A stretch of DNA of 64,000 nt from Oscheius tipulae (taxonomy: Eukaryota > Nematoda > Chromadorea > Rhabditida > Rhabditidae). The position numbers and the translations under genes are program-made. This document shows, one piece after another, positions 41,725 to 51,984 of the stretch (within the stretch, counting starts at the first letter, position 1; each line of letters begins with the position of its first letter). The stretch lies in the NCBI GenBank assembly GCA_037178975.1, contig JASJZH010000003.1, forward strand, positions 6,696,001 through 6,760,000. The letters run 5' to 3'. Under the pieces are notes generated by a model that worked only from the letters and a program-made list of their open reading frames with translations, ran no database searches and was not told the DNA's origin.

Positions 41725-43482
41725 ATGGCAGCTCGAGCAGTGCCTTCGTCAATACGGAATTTGTAAGTTTTGTGGTTTCTCATCCTGTCTTTTGGTCTCA
41801 ATTTCAGCGTTTTTATAACTTTTTATGTGACTGCTGCATGTGGAGGTGTCAATGAAGCCGACAAGTAGCGTGAGCGGATTGTCAAATATTTGCCAATATT
41901 TACTTCCGATCTCGCCTAAAGCATTATAATAAGAGTTGAAGGTGAATTGCATTACCTCAGCCCACTTTTTTTTTCATTCAAAACCCTATTTTCTGAACTT
42001 TAGCATACATAGAGGTTCGGTAGTAATAAGTAAAGGCCTGCTCGCTTCACATGAGTGGATAAATTTTGTCGAAAAACTGATTGCGGTACTCCAACATTGG
42101 CCTTTTTCAACGAACCATACTTTTACAAGAATTTGGCAGCCTAAAAGTAACATTTTCAGAAGAAATCTGAGTAAATACGACCCGATCCAGGTGAATCACA
42201 TGAGCGAGATGTGCATAGCCGTGAACGAACACGACGAGATCGTAGGAGAAATCTCGAAAGTCGACGCCCATGCCTTGCCTGGAAGTTAGTCTATTTCTCC
42301 TCGTTTTTTAATACAAAATGTTTTTAGTGTCATTACATCGGGCCTTCAGCGTCTTCGCCTTCACTCCCGACAAGAAATTGATACTGCAGAAGAGAAGTGC
42401 ATCAAAAGTAGGCTTTTTATCATTTAGTCCAAAATCCTGGTTCAGATAACATTTCCGAGTCTTTGGACAAATACCTGCTGTAGTCATCCCCTGTTTAACG
42501 ATCAGGAAATGGATGGAGCCGCAGGAGTCCAGAAGGCGGCGATCCGGAAGCTGGACCACGAACTGAACATCAAAGGAATCAAAGAAAGTGAATGTCTTGT
42601 GCTCGGACGGTATTTGTACAAGGTTTGTGACCATTTTTGTTTTTTGAAAGAGTTGCATCTTGGAAATAATCTGGAAATAACATATATGTGTGCAGCCCAC
42701 TAATGTATACAGTTTCGTCATGTCTTTGGCAGTCCATACGCTGATGTCCTTAACAACTTACTCTAATTTCGAAAAGTGGAAACTGTCAGAGGTTTTTACT
42801 ACTTGGTAGCCATCAACTGGGCTCATTCGAAGGTCGAAGGTCGAAGGCTTTTGGAGCCTTTTATTACATTAACAGAGACCTGTAGCTAAATTCCTTTAGA
42901 AGAGCTCGATCTCTTTCTGTAGAGGATCACAAACTTAGCGACAATTTCATGGAAAAAGCTTGTAGTTTTTATGAATTTCTAAAATTCGGAGATCGAAACT
43001 AGAACTGTCAGCAGTGAGAATTTTTAGACGAAGATAAAAACCATAATATCTATTTTGAAAATAAGCTGGTTGCGCAATGCCGAGCTTACGTACAAAATAG
43101 GTACGCTTTTTGGAATCTCTAGACTTGAAACTACCTCATTAAAGCATTTTTTTAAGGCAACAATGGCCGATAGTCCCTGGGGAGAGCACGAGCTTGACTA
43201 CGGGATAGTCATTCAAAATCTCAATATCAGCCGCGTCGCTCCAAATCCCGAAGAAGTCAGTGCCGTCTGTGCTGTCTCCGAGAACGATCTCACCGCGTGG
43301 ATTCAAAAACGTGAGCTGTTTTTTTTTTTTTTAGCGAATTTTGCATCAAAAACAATTCAGAACCAGAAGAATTTTCCCCGTGGTTTTCACTTTTCATGAA
43401 GGAGGGCCACCTTACTTCGTGGTGGAAAAATCTCAACAAACTTACGCATCAATCTCAGACGAATATCATTCGTCTCAACTGA
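41725..43482 (+). CDS. IDI1: Isopentenyl-diphosphate delta-isomerase
   Basis: Interconverts IPP and DMAPP in isoprenoid synthesis; a Nudix-fold enzyme. Six exons (41725-41762, 42160-42284, 42328-42407, 42446-42622, 43157-43310, 43361-43482) give 231 residues, close to human IDI1 (227). Seen: [36 protein letters not shown] with the catalytic cysteine, the Nudix-like helix [16 protein letters not shown], the catalytic glutamate in [11 protein letters not shown], and SPWFSLFM near the C-terminus. No C-terminal peroxisomal tripeptide is seen (ends ...IRLN). The start lies 5 bp after TTCATTTAG, acceptor-like, and 139 bp after the ANKZF1 stop; SPCS3 starts 127 bp after its stop. Confidence 0.96.
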
Positions 43483-43609
43483 AAAAAAAACGTCTTCTTT
43501 TTACGGGTTTTGCTATAAATTTGTACCAATATATCTTGCTATCTTGAACCGATGTTCACTCATTTTTTATCTTTGTCTCTTATCGAAATGTGTTTAATCG
43601 AGTTGCAGG

Positions 43610-44511
43610 ATGCACAACATCTACGCGAGAGGAAATGCCATTTTCGCCTTCATGCTCTGGGTGCTGGCGGCAGTGACCTTTGCCTGCTTTCTGACGACCG
43701 TCTTCAACGACTACACCACTGATGTCAAGATCACTGTCAACAATCCCAGAGTGTAGGTTTCCTTTTCCTGCACCTAGAGGGAAGCATTTTGCAGTACGAC
43801 CCCTGTGTGATCACTATAGTCTGTCCATAAAAAAAGAACATTTTTCTAATGCAGTGCAGTTCAAATTATGCATTGTCTTGAACAGACTATAACCGAGTTC
43901 GGATTATGCTGTTCGCGGCAACTAACTGCTTGAAAGATGTTTTCTCACTTCCTCGATTGCACGCATAATAATACCATGTTTTCCAGTGTAAAATAAATTT
44001 GTGTTATAAGAAGTCGCGCTCAAATACACTTCTTTTCAAAGCTACCAAGTCAACTACTGCATTTCATCTTTAGGCGCTCAGTCGTGGACTATTCTACCGA
44101 CTCGGAGAAGGCCGATCTGGGCATGCTTGACTTCTCGGTCAACGTCGATTTTACCAAGGTCTTCAACTGGAACGTCAAGCAAGTCTTCCTTTATCTTGTC
44201 GCCGAGTACGAGACCACCAAAAACGTAGGGCTCCTTCTTTTCTTTTAGCTAAAAGGCTAATTTAGAAGGTGAATCAGGTTGTTTTGTGGGACAAGATTGT
44301 GCTCCGAAGCGAGCGTGTCGTGCTCGACGAGCGTCGTCTCCATTCGAAGTACTACTTCCTCGACGAGGCCGACCAGCTGCGCAACAACCAGAACGTGACC
44401 CTCGTTCTCCGGTACAATGTCGTCCCGAATGCCGGCTATCTTCGTCTGGCACAGGCATCCGGCCAAGAAATCGTCAAATTTCCTTCCACATACACTGCTT
44501 CTAAGCATTAA
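43610..44511 (+). CDS. SPCS3: Signal peptidase complex subunit 3 (SPC22/23)
   Basis: An accessory subunit of the ER signal peptidase, with one N-terminal membrane anchor and a lumenal domain. Exons 43610-43752, 44074-44224, 44266-44511 give 179 residues, nearly the human length (180). Seen: the anchor AIFAFMLWVLAAVTFACFL, LGMLDFSVNVDFTKVFNWNV, KQVFLYLVAEYETTKN, NQVVLWDKIVLRSE and NVTLVLRYNVVPNAGYL, all in the family order. The start comes directly after GAGTTGCAG, an acceptor, 127 bp after the IDI1 stop. It is the last gene of the four-gene same-strand run. Confidence 0.97.
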
Positions 44512-44933
44512 TTCACACCCTACGGGTTTTGTTTCTGGGTTCTTCGAAGCTATCCTAACTGAATTATTACTGTTGGCATGCGTACTTGTAATAAATTATT
44601 TTGACTGTAATTTTTGATGTGACCCATATTCGCGGTCTTCGGAAAAAAAAGTCACAAGCAAGGGGAAAAAAAAAGTTTATTATGGCTCCAAAGAGCAACA
44701 AGTCTTTGGATTCACATGCTTTGGGGGAACAACTTACAGACAATATGCACAGTGCATGGTGGGGTAGGGTATAAAAACGCAGTAACAATAACAAAAAGCG
44801 GGAAAAAGGTCGATAATTGACAAACGAAAAACTAATTGCAGACCACGCGGGTCAAGTATGTGGGGGAGATGGCAGAGAAAATCACACAAGGTGGTGGATA
44901 AAACATGGATGATGTGAGCGTCGACGGCTACAG
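44512..44933. other. 3' region between convergent genes
   Basis: Lies between the SPCS3 stop (+) and the coiled-coil gene stop (-). It holds A-rich runs and AATAAA at about 44590 (+). No gene. Confidence 0.5.
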
Positions 44934-46718
44934 CTAATACCGTCTTCTTCTGACAGTCTTCTTCTTGGGCTTGGGCGACTTGGCATGGTTGCGAGCAGTT
45001 TTCTCTCTGGACGAGAGTGGAGTCGATGTGAACATGGGACGCATCTGGAGACCGTCAGGAGACAGGCACATGGACTCGGCCGAAACAGGAAATAGAAGTA
45101 TGTTGATAGAAAGATACTGACCAGGTTGTCTTGTTCCTGCTCAAGTTGCAGTTTCTTGGCTATAATAGCTTGGTTGAGAACCGCGGACTTCAGTCGATCT
45201 GCTTCAAGTTTCTTCTTCTTCTCATACACGCGAGACTTTAAATCGTCAATCTCCGCCAGCCTAGCAGCCAACTTATTTTCGAGACTCTCCCTGTAAGAGT
45301 CAGTGCGCTTCTTGAACTCGGTCTTCTCCTTTCTCACAGCCCGAATGGACTGCTCCAGCGACTGTACCTTCGTCGAGAGATCGTCGCCACCGGCGTCTCT
45401 GAGAGAAATCTGCTCGTGGAGGCATTCAATACGTCTCATCTCAAACCGGTAGATTACTACGAATTAATAGGCAACAGACCTCGGTGTTTGTGACTTGAAG
45501 CAAGTGAGTCATTTCCTCACGGCGCTTCGCAGCAGCGTCTCTATCGAATCGAAGATCAGCCAGCTCCTTAGCAACCTTTTCCGTTGCGGCGTTCTTGATC
45601 TGGGCGTTGGCAGTTTGAAGCTTTTCGAGCTGGTTCTTCATCTCAGCGAGCTTGGAGCGTTTGTCGGCGTTACGACTGCGAAGCTCCAACAGAGTGGCCG
45701 TCTGTTGCTTCTGAAATTCTTCATAAGTAACGCTGGAAGAGATGAAACTAACAATATGAGCCACATCGTTCTTGTACTGGCTTTGCTTGGTCGCAGCAGC
45801 GAGTCTAGCCTTTGAGATCTCCAAACGAGTATCTTCGATTTGATCATGGATCGACTTTGCCTCTCTGGCAACCTCATCTCCCTCCTTCCTTTTAGCTGCG
45901 AGAGAAGCACGGGAGCGGTCACGTTCCTCCAAGGTTTTGGCATGCTCTTCCTTCACGATGGCAAGATTGCGAGCAGCGTCGTCGTATAGGCTGAAGGAGG
46001 CGTCACGCTCAAGAAGACGGTTGCTCAGCTCGCGACGGGATTCAAGCGCTTTCGTGATATGCATGAAGAGACCCTGGAAATATGTGATATAGTCGAGTAC
46101 AACAGGCAAACAACCTGAACGTCGAACTCGGTAGTAGCTTCAACGACTTGTGCGATGATGTGATTCTTCAGGTGAGTAGCTTCTTCGAGAATGGGATTCA
46201 TCTCGGCGGTGCTGTCGTAGACCAGCTCGTTCGCGTTGAAGAGTTTGTCGATGATGTTCGCGCGGTCCTTCAAGCCAGACACGAAAGCCACAGCACGTTC
46301 AGCAGCTAAAATTCATTTGAAAGTGACTGATAAGGCGACGTACAGATGGAGATTTCATTGGCATGCCGGAGAGTGCGAGTCTCAATAGCATGTAAATCTC
46401 CTACTACGGTATTGGCTCTAAAATCCCGATTGAACAATAAATGGTAGAGGAAAACAAACCTCTGAAACACTTGCGGGATCTGGTTCCAGTCCACCGCGAA
46501 CTTGTTCAGCGCGGTTTCCGCCAGGCCGATTTCGGTCTCGATGGTTTTCAGATTCTGCTGATGGTGCTGCTTTTGCTCCTGGGAGAAAGAAAATTACTAA
46601 GAACTGGGAAAGAGGTTACCTCCGACATTGGCGTTTCGGCCGGGCGCTTCTGCAGCAAGCTCGCTGAATTGTCGCTGTCCAAGGCACGGAGAAACTGTTT
46701 GATGTTGCTGGGGTCCAT
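44934..46718 (-). CDS. Unidentified long coiled-coil protein
   Basis: Not recognised. Seven exons (46620-46718, 46460-46578, 46344-46417, 46115-46305, 45480-46073, 45122-45439, 44934-45044) with matching phases give 501 residues. Residues 1-60 are mixed and partly disordered (SASLLQKRPAETPMSE). From about residue 160 to 440 the sequence is nearly all charged heptad-like coiled coil (KEEHAKTLEERDRSRASLAA; KRKEGDEVAREAKSIHDQIE; MKNQLEKLQTANAQIKNAA; RAVRKEKTEFKKRTDSYRES). The last 40 residues are very basic with SP/TP sites (STPLSSREKTARNHAKSPK, then KPKKKTVRRRRY). Start ATG directly follows TCGTTTCAG, so the 5' end is probably trans-spliced. The architecture (coiled coil plus phosphorylatable basic tail) would suit a kinetochore, synaptonemal or cytoskeletal protein, but nothing seen decides this. 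Confidence 0.85.
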
Positions 46719-46999
46719 CTGAAACGACCTTTTCAGCAATTCTTCATGGGAAAGGAAAAAATCAACAAAAAAGAATTACTCAGGGAAAGACTTTAGGGCA
46801 ATCACGGCTTTTTCGGCCGTATATTCATTTCGTGACGAGACCTACAATAGTCCCGTCACAATTGGGGTTTACTGTAGCCAATCTGACGCGCTTTAAACAT
46901 TTCTTAGTCAAAAGGTTTGGTAATAGCCTGCCAGACAGTCCCCTTCGTTTGAATTTTTAGCGCGCTTTTACGAATTTGTCCAAAATCGGGAAAAATCTA

Positions 47000-47287
47000 T
47001 TTTAAATTGTCCTCGCGTCTCTGTCTGTCTGTCTGTCTGTCTGAAGCCCTAATTGACAATTAGTGAGCACTATTTTGTGCGCATACTAATTGTTGGCAAG
47101 TCAAGCCAGTTCGGGAGATACCTTCTTTGGGAGGACGTTGCTTCTGTCACGGTACCTCGATTGGAGGGAACGCGGACAGGTTGAAGTGTGAGGAAAGGGT
47201 CACGACAGTTGGACAGAAGGAAGTAGAAATCGAGCAGTTTTGGAAGGAATGAAGCTTTGTTTTGAGCCCCAAGGGGCGTTAGCATCC
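47000..47287 (+). repeat. Dispersed hairpin repeat, copy E1
   Basis: CCTCGCGTCTCTG followed by five TCTG units, the hairpin region, GGGAGGACGTTGCTTCTGTC and GGTTGAAGTGTGAGGAAAGG, cut short after GCCCCAAGGGGCGTTAGCAT. Directly abuts E2. Confidence 0.85.
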
Positions 47288-47705
47288 CTTGGCAAGTCAA
47301 GTCAGTTCGGGAGATACCTTCTTTGGGAGAACGTTGCTTCTGTCATGGTAGCTCGACTGGCGCGGAAAATGCGAACAGGGCGAAGTGAGAGAGAAGGACC
47401 AGTACAGGCTGGCAGAAGGGAATAGAAACCGGGCAAAATTCAAAGGTATCAGAGGATATAACTGTCATTGTGCTCCCCAGGGACGATAGCAATACTTGGA
47501 CAGGTAGTTGGGTCGAGAAATCGGAAAAATGGGTTCAAAGAGTGAAAGGGAAGTGGGTTTGAGGGATAGAAAGTGGAATCAAAGAGTGGGAAGTGGGTTT
47601 CACTGATTAGAAATGGTCATTAGCAGTCGTTTTTGCTGGGGAAAGGACAAGGTAGATATGCCTCAAGGTGCGCAACAAGTTAGGCTACCGCCTAGCTTGT
47701 AGCAG
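47288..47705 (+). repeat. Dispersed hairpin repeat, copy E2 (5'-truncated)
   Basis: Starts within the unit at TTGGCAAGTCAAGTCAGTTC and keeps the full 3' part: GTTTTTGCTGGGGAAAGGAC, GATATGCCTCAAGG, CAACAAGTTAGGCTACCGCC, CTAGCTTGT. Confidence 0.85.
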
Positions 47706-47729
47706 ATAATTGCAGAGATAGTAAAAAAT

Positions 47730-48035
47730 AAAATGTCCTCGCGTCTCTGTCTGTCTGTCTGTCTGAAGCCAATATTGCCAATTAGTGTGCACTATTTTGT
47801 GCGCACACTAATTGCTTGCAAGTCAAGTCAAAGTAGAGACAGTTTGGCAGATAGCTTCGTTGGGAGGATGTTGCTTCTGTCACGGTACCTCGATTAGATT
47901 GAATGCGGACAGGTTGGAGTGGGAGGAAAGGGTCACGAAAGTTGGACAGAAGGAAATACAAATCGAGCAGTTTTGGAAGGATTAATTAATGGCATTGGGC
48001 CCCGAAGGGGCGTAGCCTAACTTGTAGTAGAAAAT
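47730..48035 (+). repeat. Dispersed hairpin repeat, copy F
   Basis: CCTCGCGTCTCTGTCTGTCT, the hairpin CCAATTAGTGTGCAC / GTGCGCACACTAATTG, GGTTGGAGTGGGAGGAAAGG, then a shortened 3' part GGGCCCCGAAGGGGCGTAGC and CTAACTTGT. Confidence 0.85.
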
Positions 48036-48396
48036 TTGTAAGTTGGAATAACAAAGGTAAAGCTCCCAGATTTCGATATCTTTTTCACATTCAATGGGCT
48101 ATTTTACACGCTGAATTTAATGAACATAGTTAGAATTTCTGTAAAAGAGGGAATCGAGTCGGAAAACACGATTTTGACCAAATTCGTAAAAGCGCGCCAA
48201 AAACTCAAACGAAGGGGGATTCCTGCCGACCTATTACCAAATGTTTTTGACTGAAAGGCAGAAAATTTTGTAGGATTGTTGCCAGTCAGGCCATACTATC
48301 GTCCATTGTAAACACATAAATACCTTAGATTGCAAACCGCTCAAATTTATTAGAAATATTACAGCGAATAACATGTATCTTTTAGTTCGTCCCACT

Positions 48397-48807
48397 CTAC
48401 AGTCCAGCAGAGCCAGATACAGTTGTTCCTCTGGGCTGGCCGGAGACTCCGAAAGAGAAATCGGCAGCACACGTGTCGATCTTAAGTGTCTTTCTTCCCA
48501 AGCCACCAAGAATTTCGTTGACGAGTTGCAGGACATAGCAGACAGTCCTGAGCAGCTCCTTCACGAGTGTGATAAGCTGAAACATCTTGTATTGGCCGAA
48601 CTAATGAATTAATTTTACCACCGGCTCAAGGTCTTCTGTCAGAAGCTTGCCAAGAAGCTCGATAATGGAGACCAGCTTCTCACCAATCTTTCCCATGATG
48701 TCGCCGACAATTACGGAAATCCCTCCAGCTCCTCCGGAAGAAGAACCAGTGGTTTGAGCGGCAACAATAGCCACGAGGGCGGCAAGAGCAAGGAGCTTGA
48801 AGGCCAT
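48397..48807 (-). CDS. Small secreted protein, MAFKLLA family member 1
   Basis: Not a known family. Two exons (48619-48807 and 48397-48576) joined over a 42-bp intron whose donor (GTG|GTAAAA) and acceptor (ATGTTTCAG) give 122 residues. Unspliced, the frame stops after 68 residues (TAG at 48601). Residues 1-17 (MAFKLLALAALVAIVAA) are a signal peptide, then a serine/glycine linker (QTTGSSSGGAGG), then amphipathic helix-like segments rich in Leu, Ile and Val (IVGDIMGKIGEKLVSIIELL; VLITLVKELLRTVCYVLQLV). The start and helical layout match the gene at 49434 on the opposite strand, so the two are divergent paralogues. Splicing is supported by the homology of exon 2 to the paralogue's C-terminal half. 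Function unknown; a secreted or surface-coating role is only a guess. Confidence 0.75.
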
Positions 48808-49433
48808 CTTTGTTTCCGAGAGACTCGAATGGTTCTCCCTGCCCCGATTGGACTCTTTTGTACTGTCACTGTTTTTCATACCAGCTTAGTATTCGAATAA
48901 GTAATATCGTTCGAGACTACTGGAATTGTTAGGTCAACAAGTTTAGCATACTGCGCTCGAAGTGATCAATGTACAGACTCTGGGAAACGAACTCCTTGAC
49001 TATGTGAGGACTCTTAGAAGAGATGACGACTGAGTTGATGTCTCCCATACCGACGACAAGGAAGATGGGTCATATTCAGAAAGAACAAGCTCAACAAGAG
49101 GCTAGAGGAGTTTAGTCGGAAGCAGTTTGTAATACCCTCCACGGTGGGCTTGGTCTGGACTATGCCTTTTCACTACCTGCCTAGAGAGATACCTGAAGTC
49201 TGTTTAAAATCCTGTTTCTTCAAATTGGTCATGAAAAACCTCTTTACAGAACCATGCCAGAACAGTTCAGACTGTCCAGCACCAGAGTACAGATTACCAT
49301 TACCATTCTGTTTGTCAAATTCTTTGTCAGTTGGTAAAACTGATCACTGAACCGAAAAAACACTGACTTTCAATGAGAACGAGACCGCATAAAAGACCCC
49401 CTTTGACCGGAGAGGACATCTGGAAAGCCTGCA
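48808..49433. other. Shared divergent promoter region of the two secreted-protein genes
   Basis: A 626-bp spacer between divergent start codons. No internal gene is supported. It would drive both paralogues, making co-expression likely. Confidence 0.5.
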
Positions 49434-49988
49434 ATGGCGTTCAAGCTGCTTGCTATAGCCGTCCTCGTCGTCACCTTGGCTATTGGAGCCAATGCTCAGT
49501 TTGGTCTTCTAGGTCTCGGAGGATCCGGAGGCGGCCTTGGAGGAGTTCTTGGCTCAGTAACCGGTCTCCTGAAGCCAATTCTCAACCCCATTCTTGGCGG
49601 AGATTTGCTCGGAGGTGTCCTCCTCGGACCTAAAGGACTTTTGATGTCTCTTCTCAGTGGGGATTTGCTCAACGCTGTATTGGGAGACCAGGGAATCTTG
49701 AATATCCTAATGCAGATTTCTAACATTGTCGTGGGTCTGCTGGACACTGTTCAAGGCATCAGCCAAAAAGTGGAGAATTCAGCAGTTAGTTACTTCAAGA
49801 GCACCCAGGACAAGGTCCAATTGCAGATAGAAGCCATTCTGAATGAAGTGGCCGATATTCTGAAGCAAGTTGTGCAACTTGTTGTTGAACTCATTCAGGA
49901 GCTCCTTGGCCAAGTTCTAATCGTCGTCCTCAGTGGAGAAGCTGGATCCAGCGGAGCTCCTTCTGTCGCCTCGACTGTGGCCCGATAA
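49434..49988 (+). CDS. Small secreted protein, MAFKLLA family member 2
   Basis: A single-exon ORF of 184 residues. Signal peptide MAFKLLAIAVLVVTLAIGANA, probable cleavage near ANA|Q. Next is a Gly/Leu-rich low-complexity part (FGLLGLGGSGGGLGGVLG; LLKPILNPILGGDLLGGVLL) with a near-repeat of GGDLLGGVLL and SGDLLNAVLG. The C-terminal half is amphipathic and helical (NEVADILKQVVQLVVELIQE) and ends in a small-residue tail (GSSGAPSVASTVAR). It shares the signal peptide, the VV.LV.EL(I/L) helix and the Gly/Ser tail with the minus-strand gene at 48397-48807. No known domain is recognised. Unlike most genes here it has no intron. Confidence 0.8.
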   Translation: MAFKLLAIAVLVVTLAIGANAQFGLLGLGGSGGGLGGVLGSVTGLLKPILNPILGGDLLGGVLLGPKGLLMSLLSGDLLNAVLGDQGILNILMQISNIVVGLLDTVQGISQKVENSAVSYFKSTQDKVQLQIEAILNEVADILKQVVQLVVELIQELLGQVLIVVLSGEAGSSGAPSVASTVAR

Positions 49989-51984
49989 AAAACTGTGAAC
50001 ATGTGATTAAAAAGCGAACCATAATTTTTTCTTGTTGTACTCAATCGGTAGATACCATCAGAAAGCGCAGCACCCCCTTCGTATGTATGTATACACGGAT
50101 ACGTCAACAGCTAGTGGGAAGAGTTAGATTTTTGGTTAAAACACCTAACTTTTAGGAAAACAATGCCATTGTTTATGAGAAGAAATACATTTGCCAGTTC
50201 TGGACACGTGTCAAGCCATAGGAAATTGGAAGCTGCCGACACCTCAGAATCCTTTCGCCGAATCACCTTAAGCCGACTTCCATTACAAAGTCCTTCCTTT
50301 ACATTGATGTTATGCAGGAGGCTCCTATCTTCAGACGGAACGTGTGAGAAGGGAGTACAACAAAAACCCCCATCCCTCTGTCGGCAAACTCTCCTGAATA
50401 AAAACTTTATTGAAGACTGGAACACAAACCTGGGAAGAATTTGAAGTGACACTGTGTGCACAATGGCTGCGATGTCGCGTTTAGGCGGGATTGTGGCGGT
50501 ATAGGCAACGCGACAGAGTCGTGTCGAGAGCATTCCTCGCTCTTCTGGCAACATTGAATTCCAACCTTTGAGCATTGGTCATTCTGAACAGTTACTGTAA
50601 AATGAATGGAGAGAAACTAACGGGTTATGTGGGCCGTCTCTTCTGCTGTCTCTCCTGATCTCTGGCTTTGCCGATAAAGAACATCAGCTTCTCGTCTCCT
50701 TCCTGTCTCTTCGTTTGTTTCCCGAGATCAAACTTCTTGTCTGTGCAGTAGCTCGGCTTCTCTACGCCTTTCAATTTGATCTTTCATAGCACTAAAACAC
50801 TGTTCAAATAAAAAGACTTACTTTGCTTGACAATTTAAAATAGTATATTGAGTTGTAAGACTATGCAAAATATAAGAAGCATTCTCGCTTCTACGGACAG
50901 CTACGCGACAGAAAGAGAAGTCATTCTCGGCATGTCGCAGGCCGGTATTCTCCACAAGAAGCAAAATCGTGACAAGTGCGGAAATGATTTTGAGATGTCG
51001 TGGAGGGTTTTTGGAGGTCAGTTAATTGCCAATTGCTGCTAGAAACAGATTATAGGCTACGAACGAGGAACTGACCATGTTTTTGCTCAGTTAATTCCAG
51101 ATCGAACGGCTAAAAGCTTAACGGCCGTTCTCCGCAAACACGTTGACATGAGGAGCACCATCTCTTCGGATTCGTGGAAAGGATATTCGAAATCGCGTCT
51201 TTGCATCACATATGCACGCTGACCATTTAGTGCAATTCGTAAAAAAGGCTCGTAAAATAAGATCAAGAAAAAGGAAGCACTGATGATAGAGTTGGCCGTG
51301 AGGACGAAAGAAGAACAACCAGCTGAAGACTCATGATGGCCGTAGTCCGGACTGTCCACATTGACGACTGCAGTTGGGATCATGTTTTTGTACACGCTTC
51401 TTTCGACCAAAAAAGACGTTATTTTTTATTTCTTTAATCTGCAACTGTTGGAAAAGATTTTAGAAATTTTGAGGGACTTGACCGTGAGGATAGAGGAAGA
51501 AGAACCGGCTGATCTCAAGATTGCTACAGTTGTCCTCCTTGCCTCTATGAATTGAGTAACTGTATGACTATGATTGTCTAACTCCATGTTTTTGTTTGAA
51601 AATCGAATATGCCTCCGAAGTTCTAGATCTCTTGCGACACCTGAACAATTAGTTCTGGGCCTTTGAGAGGATCATGCTGAACTCCTAGTTCGCAGTCTTT
51701 TTCCACAAAAAAAAACTAATCGTGAGCCGAAAACATGATCAAAAACCGTCGGGAAACATGTGTAAATGAACAAGAGCGCTAACTAAGGCTGTCTAGAGGT
51801 AATATAGATTTATTTAGCCTATATCTTGTGAGAAATATATACAAAAAATTTACAAAAAGGAAGATTTGAAGTAGTTACCGTAGAAGATGGACCCGATTAC
51901 GTGCCTACTGCAGAGGGGAATGATGACGAAGATATTTGTGCAGATAGACCTTCTTTTTCCCCTATTCTCTGATTCTATTGGCTG
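49989..51984. other. Region without a confident gene
   Basis: About 2 kb. ORFs at 50111-50575 (-), 50163-50444 (+), 50848-51042 (+) and 51087-51410 (-) overlap or lack context. Minus-strand 50630-50790 has a charged coding-like stretch (QIERRREAELLHRQE and RDQERQQKRRPT in two frames) with an acceptor-like TGTTTTAG, so a small spliced gene is possible but could not be built. Confidence 0.4.

Larger units (their letters stand above)
46901..48258. mobile_element. 1.36-kb element bounded by ~88-bp terminal inverted repeats
   Basis: The left end (46901-46990) and right end (48168-48258) are reverse complements over about 88 bp with a few changes and small gaps. Shared blocks are CAAATTCGTAAAAGCGCGC, CAAACGAAGGGG, TATTACCAAA and TTTTGACT. 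The interior is three head-to-tail, partly truncated copies of the dispersed hairpin repeat (47000-47287, 47288-47705, 47730-48035). No transposase-like ORF is present, so it would be a non-autonomous DNA transposon. A target-site duplication was not found by eye. Confidence 0.8.

Noticed and set aside
42829-42856. GAAGGTC tandem repeat as a regulatory array
   Set aside because: Only about three short units inside an IDI1 intron; simple slippage is enough to explain it.
47010-47045. TCTG/GTCT tandem repeat as a simple microsatellite or CRISPR-like array
   Set aside because: It is the leader of a longer dispersed repeat unit, and there are no spacer-repeat arrays.
50111-50575. 154-aa minus-strand ORF
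   Set aside because: Overlaps an open frame on the other strand, no splice partners or motif.
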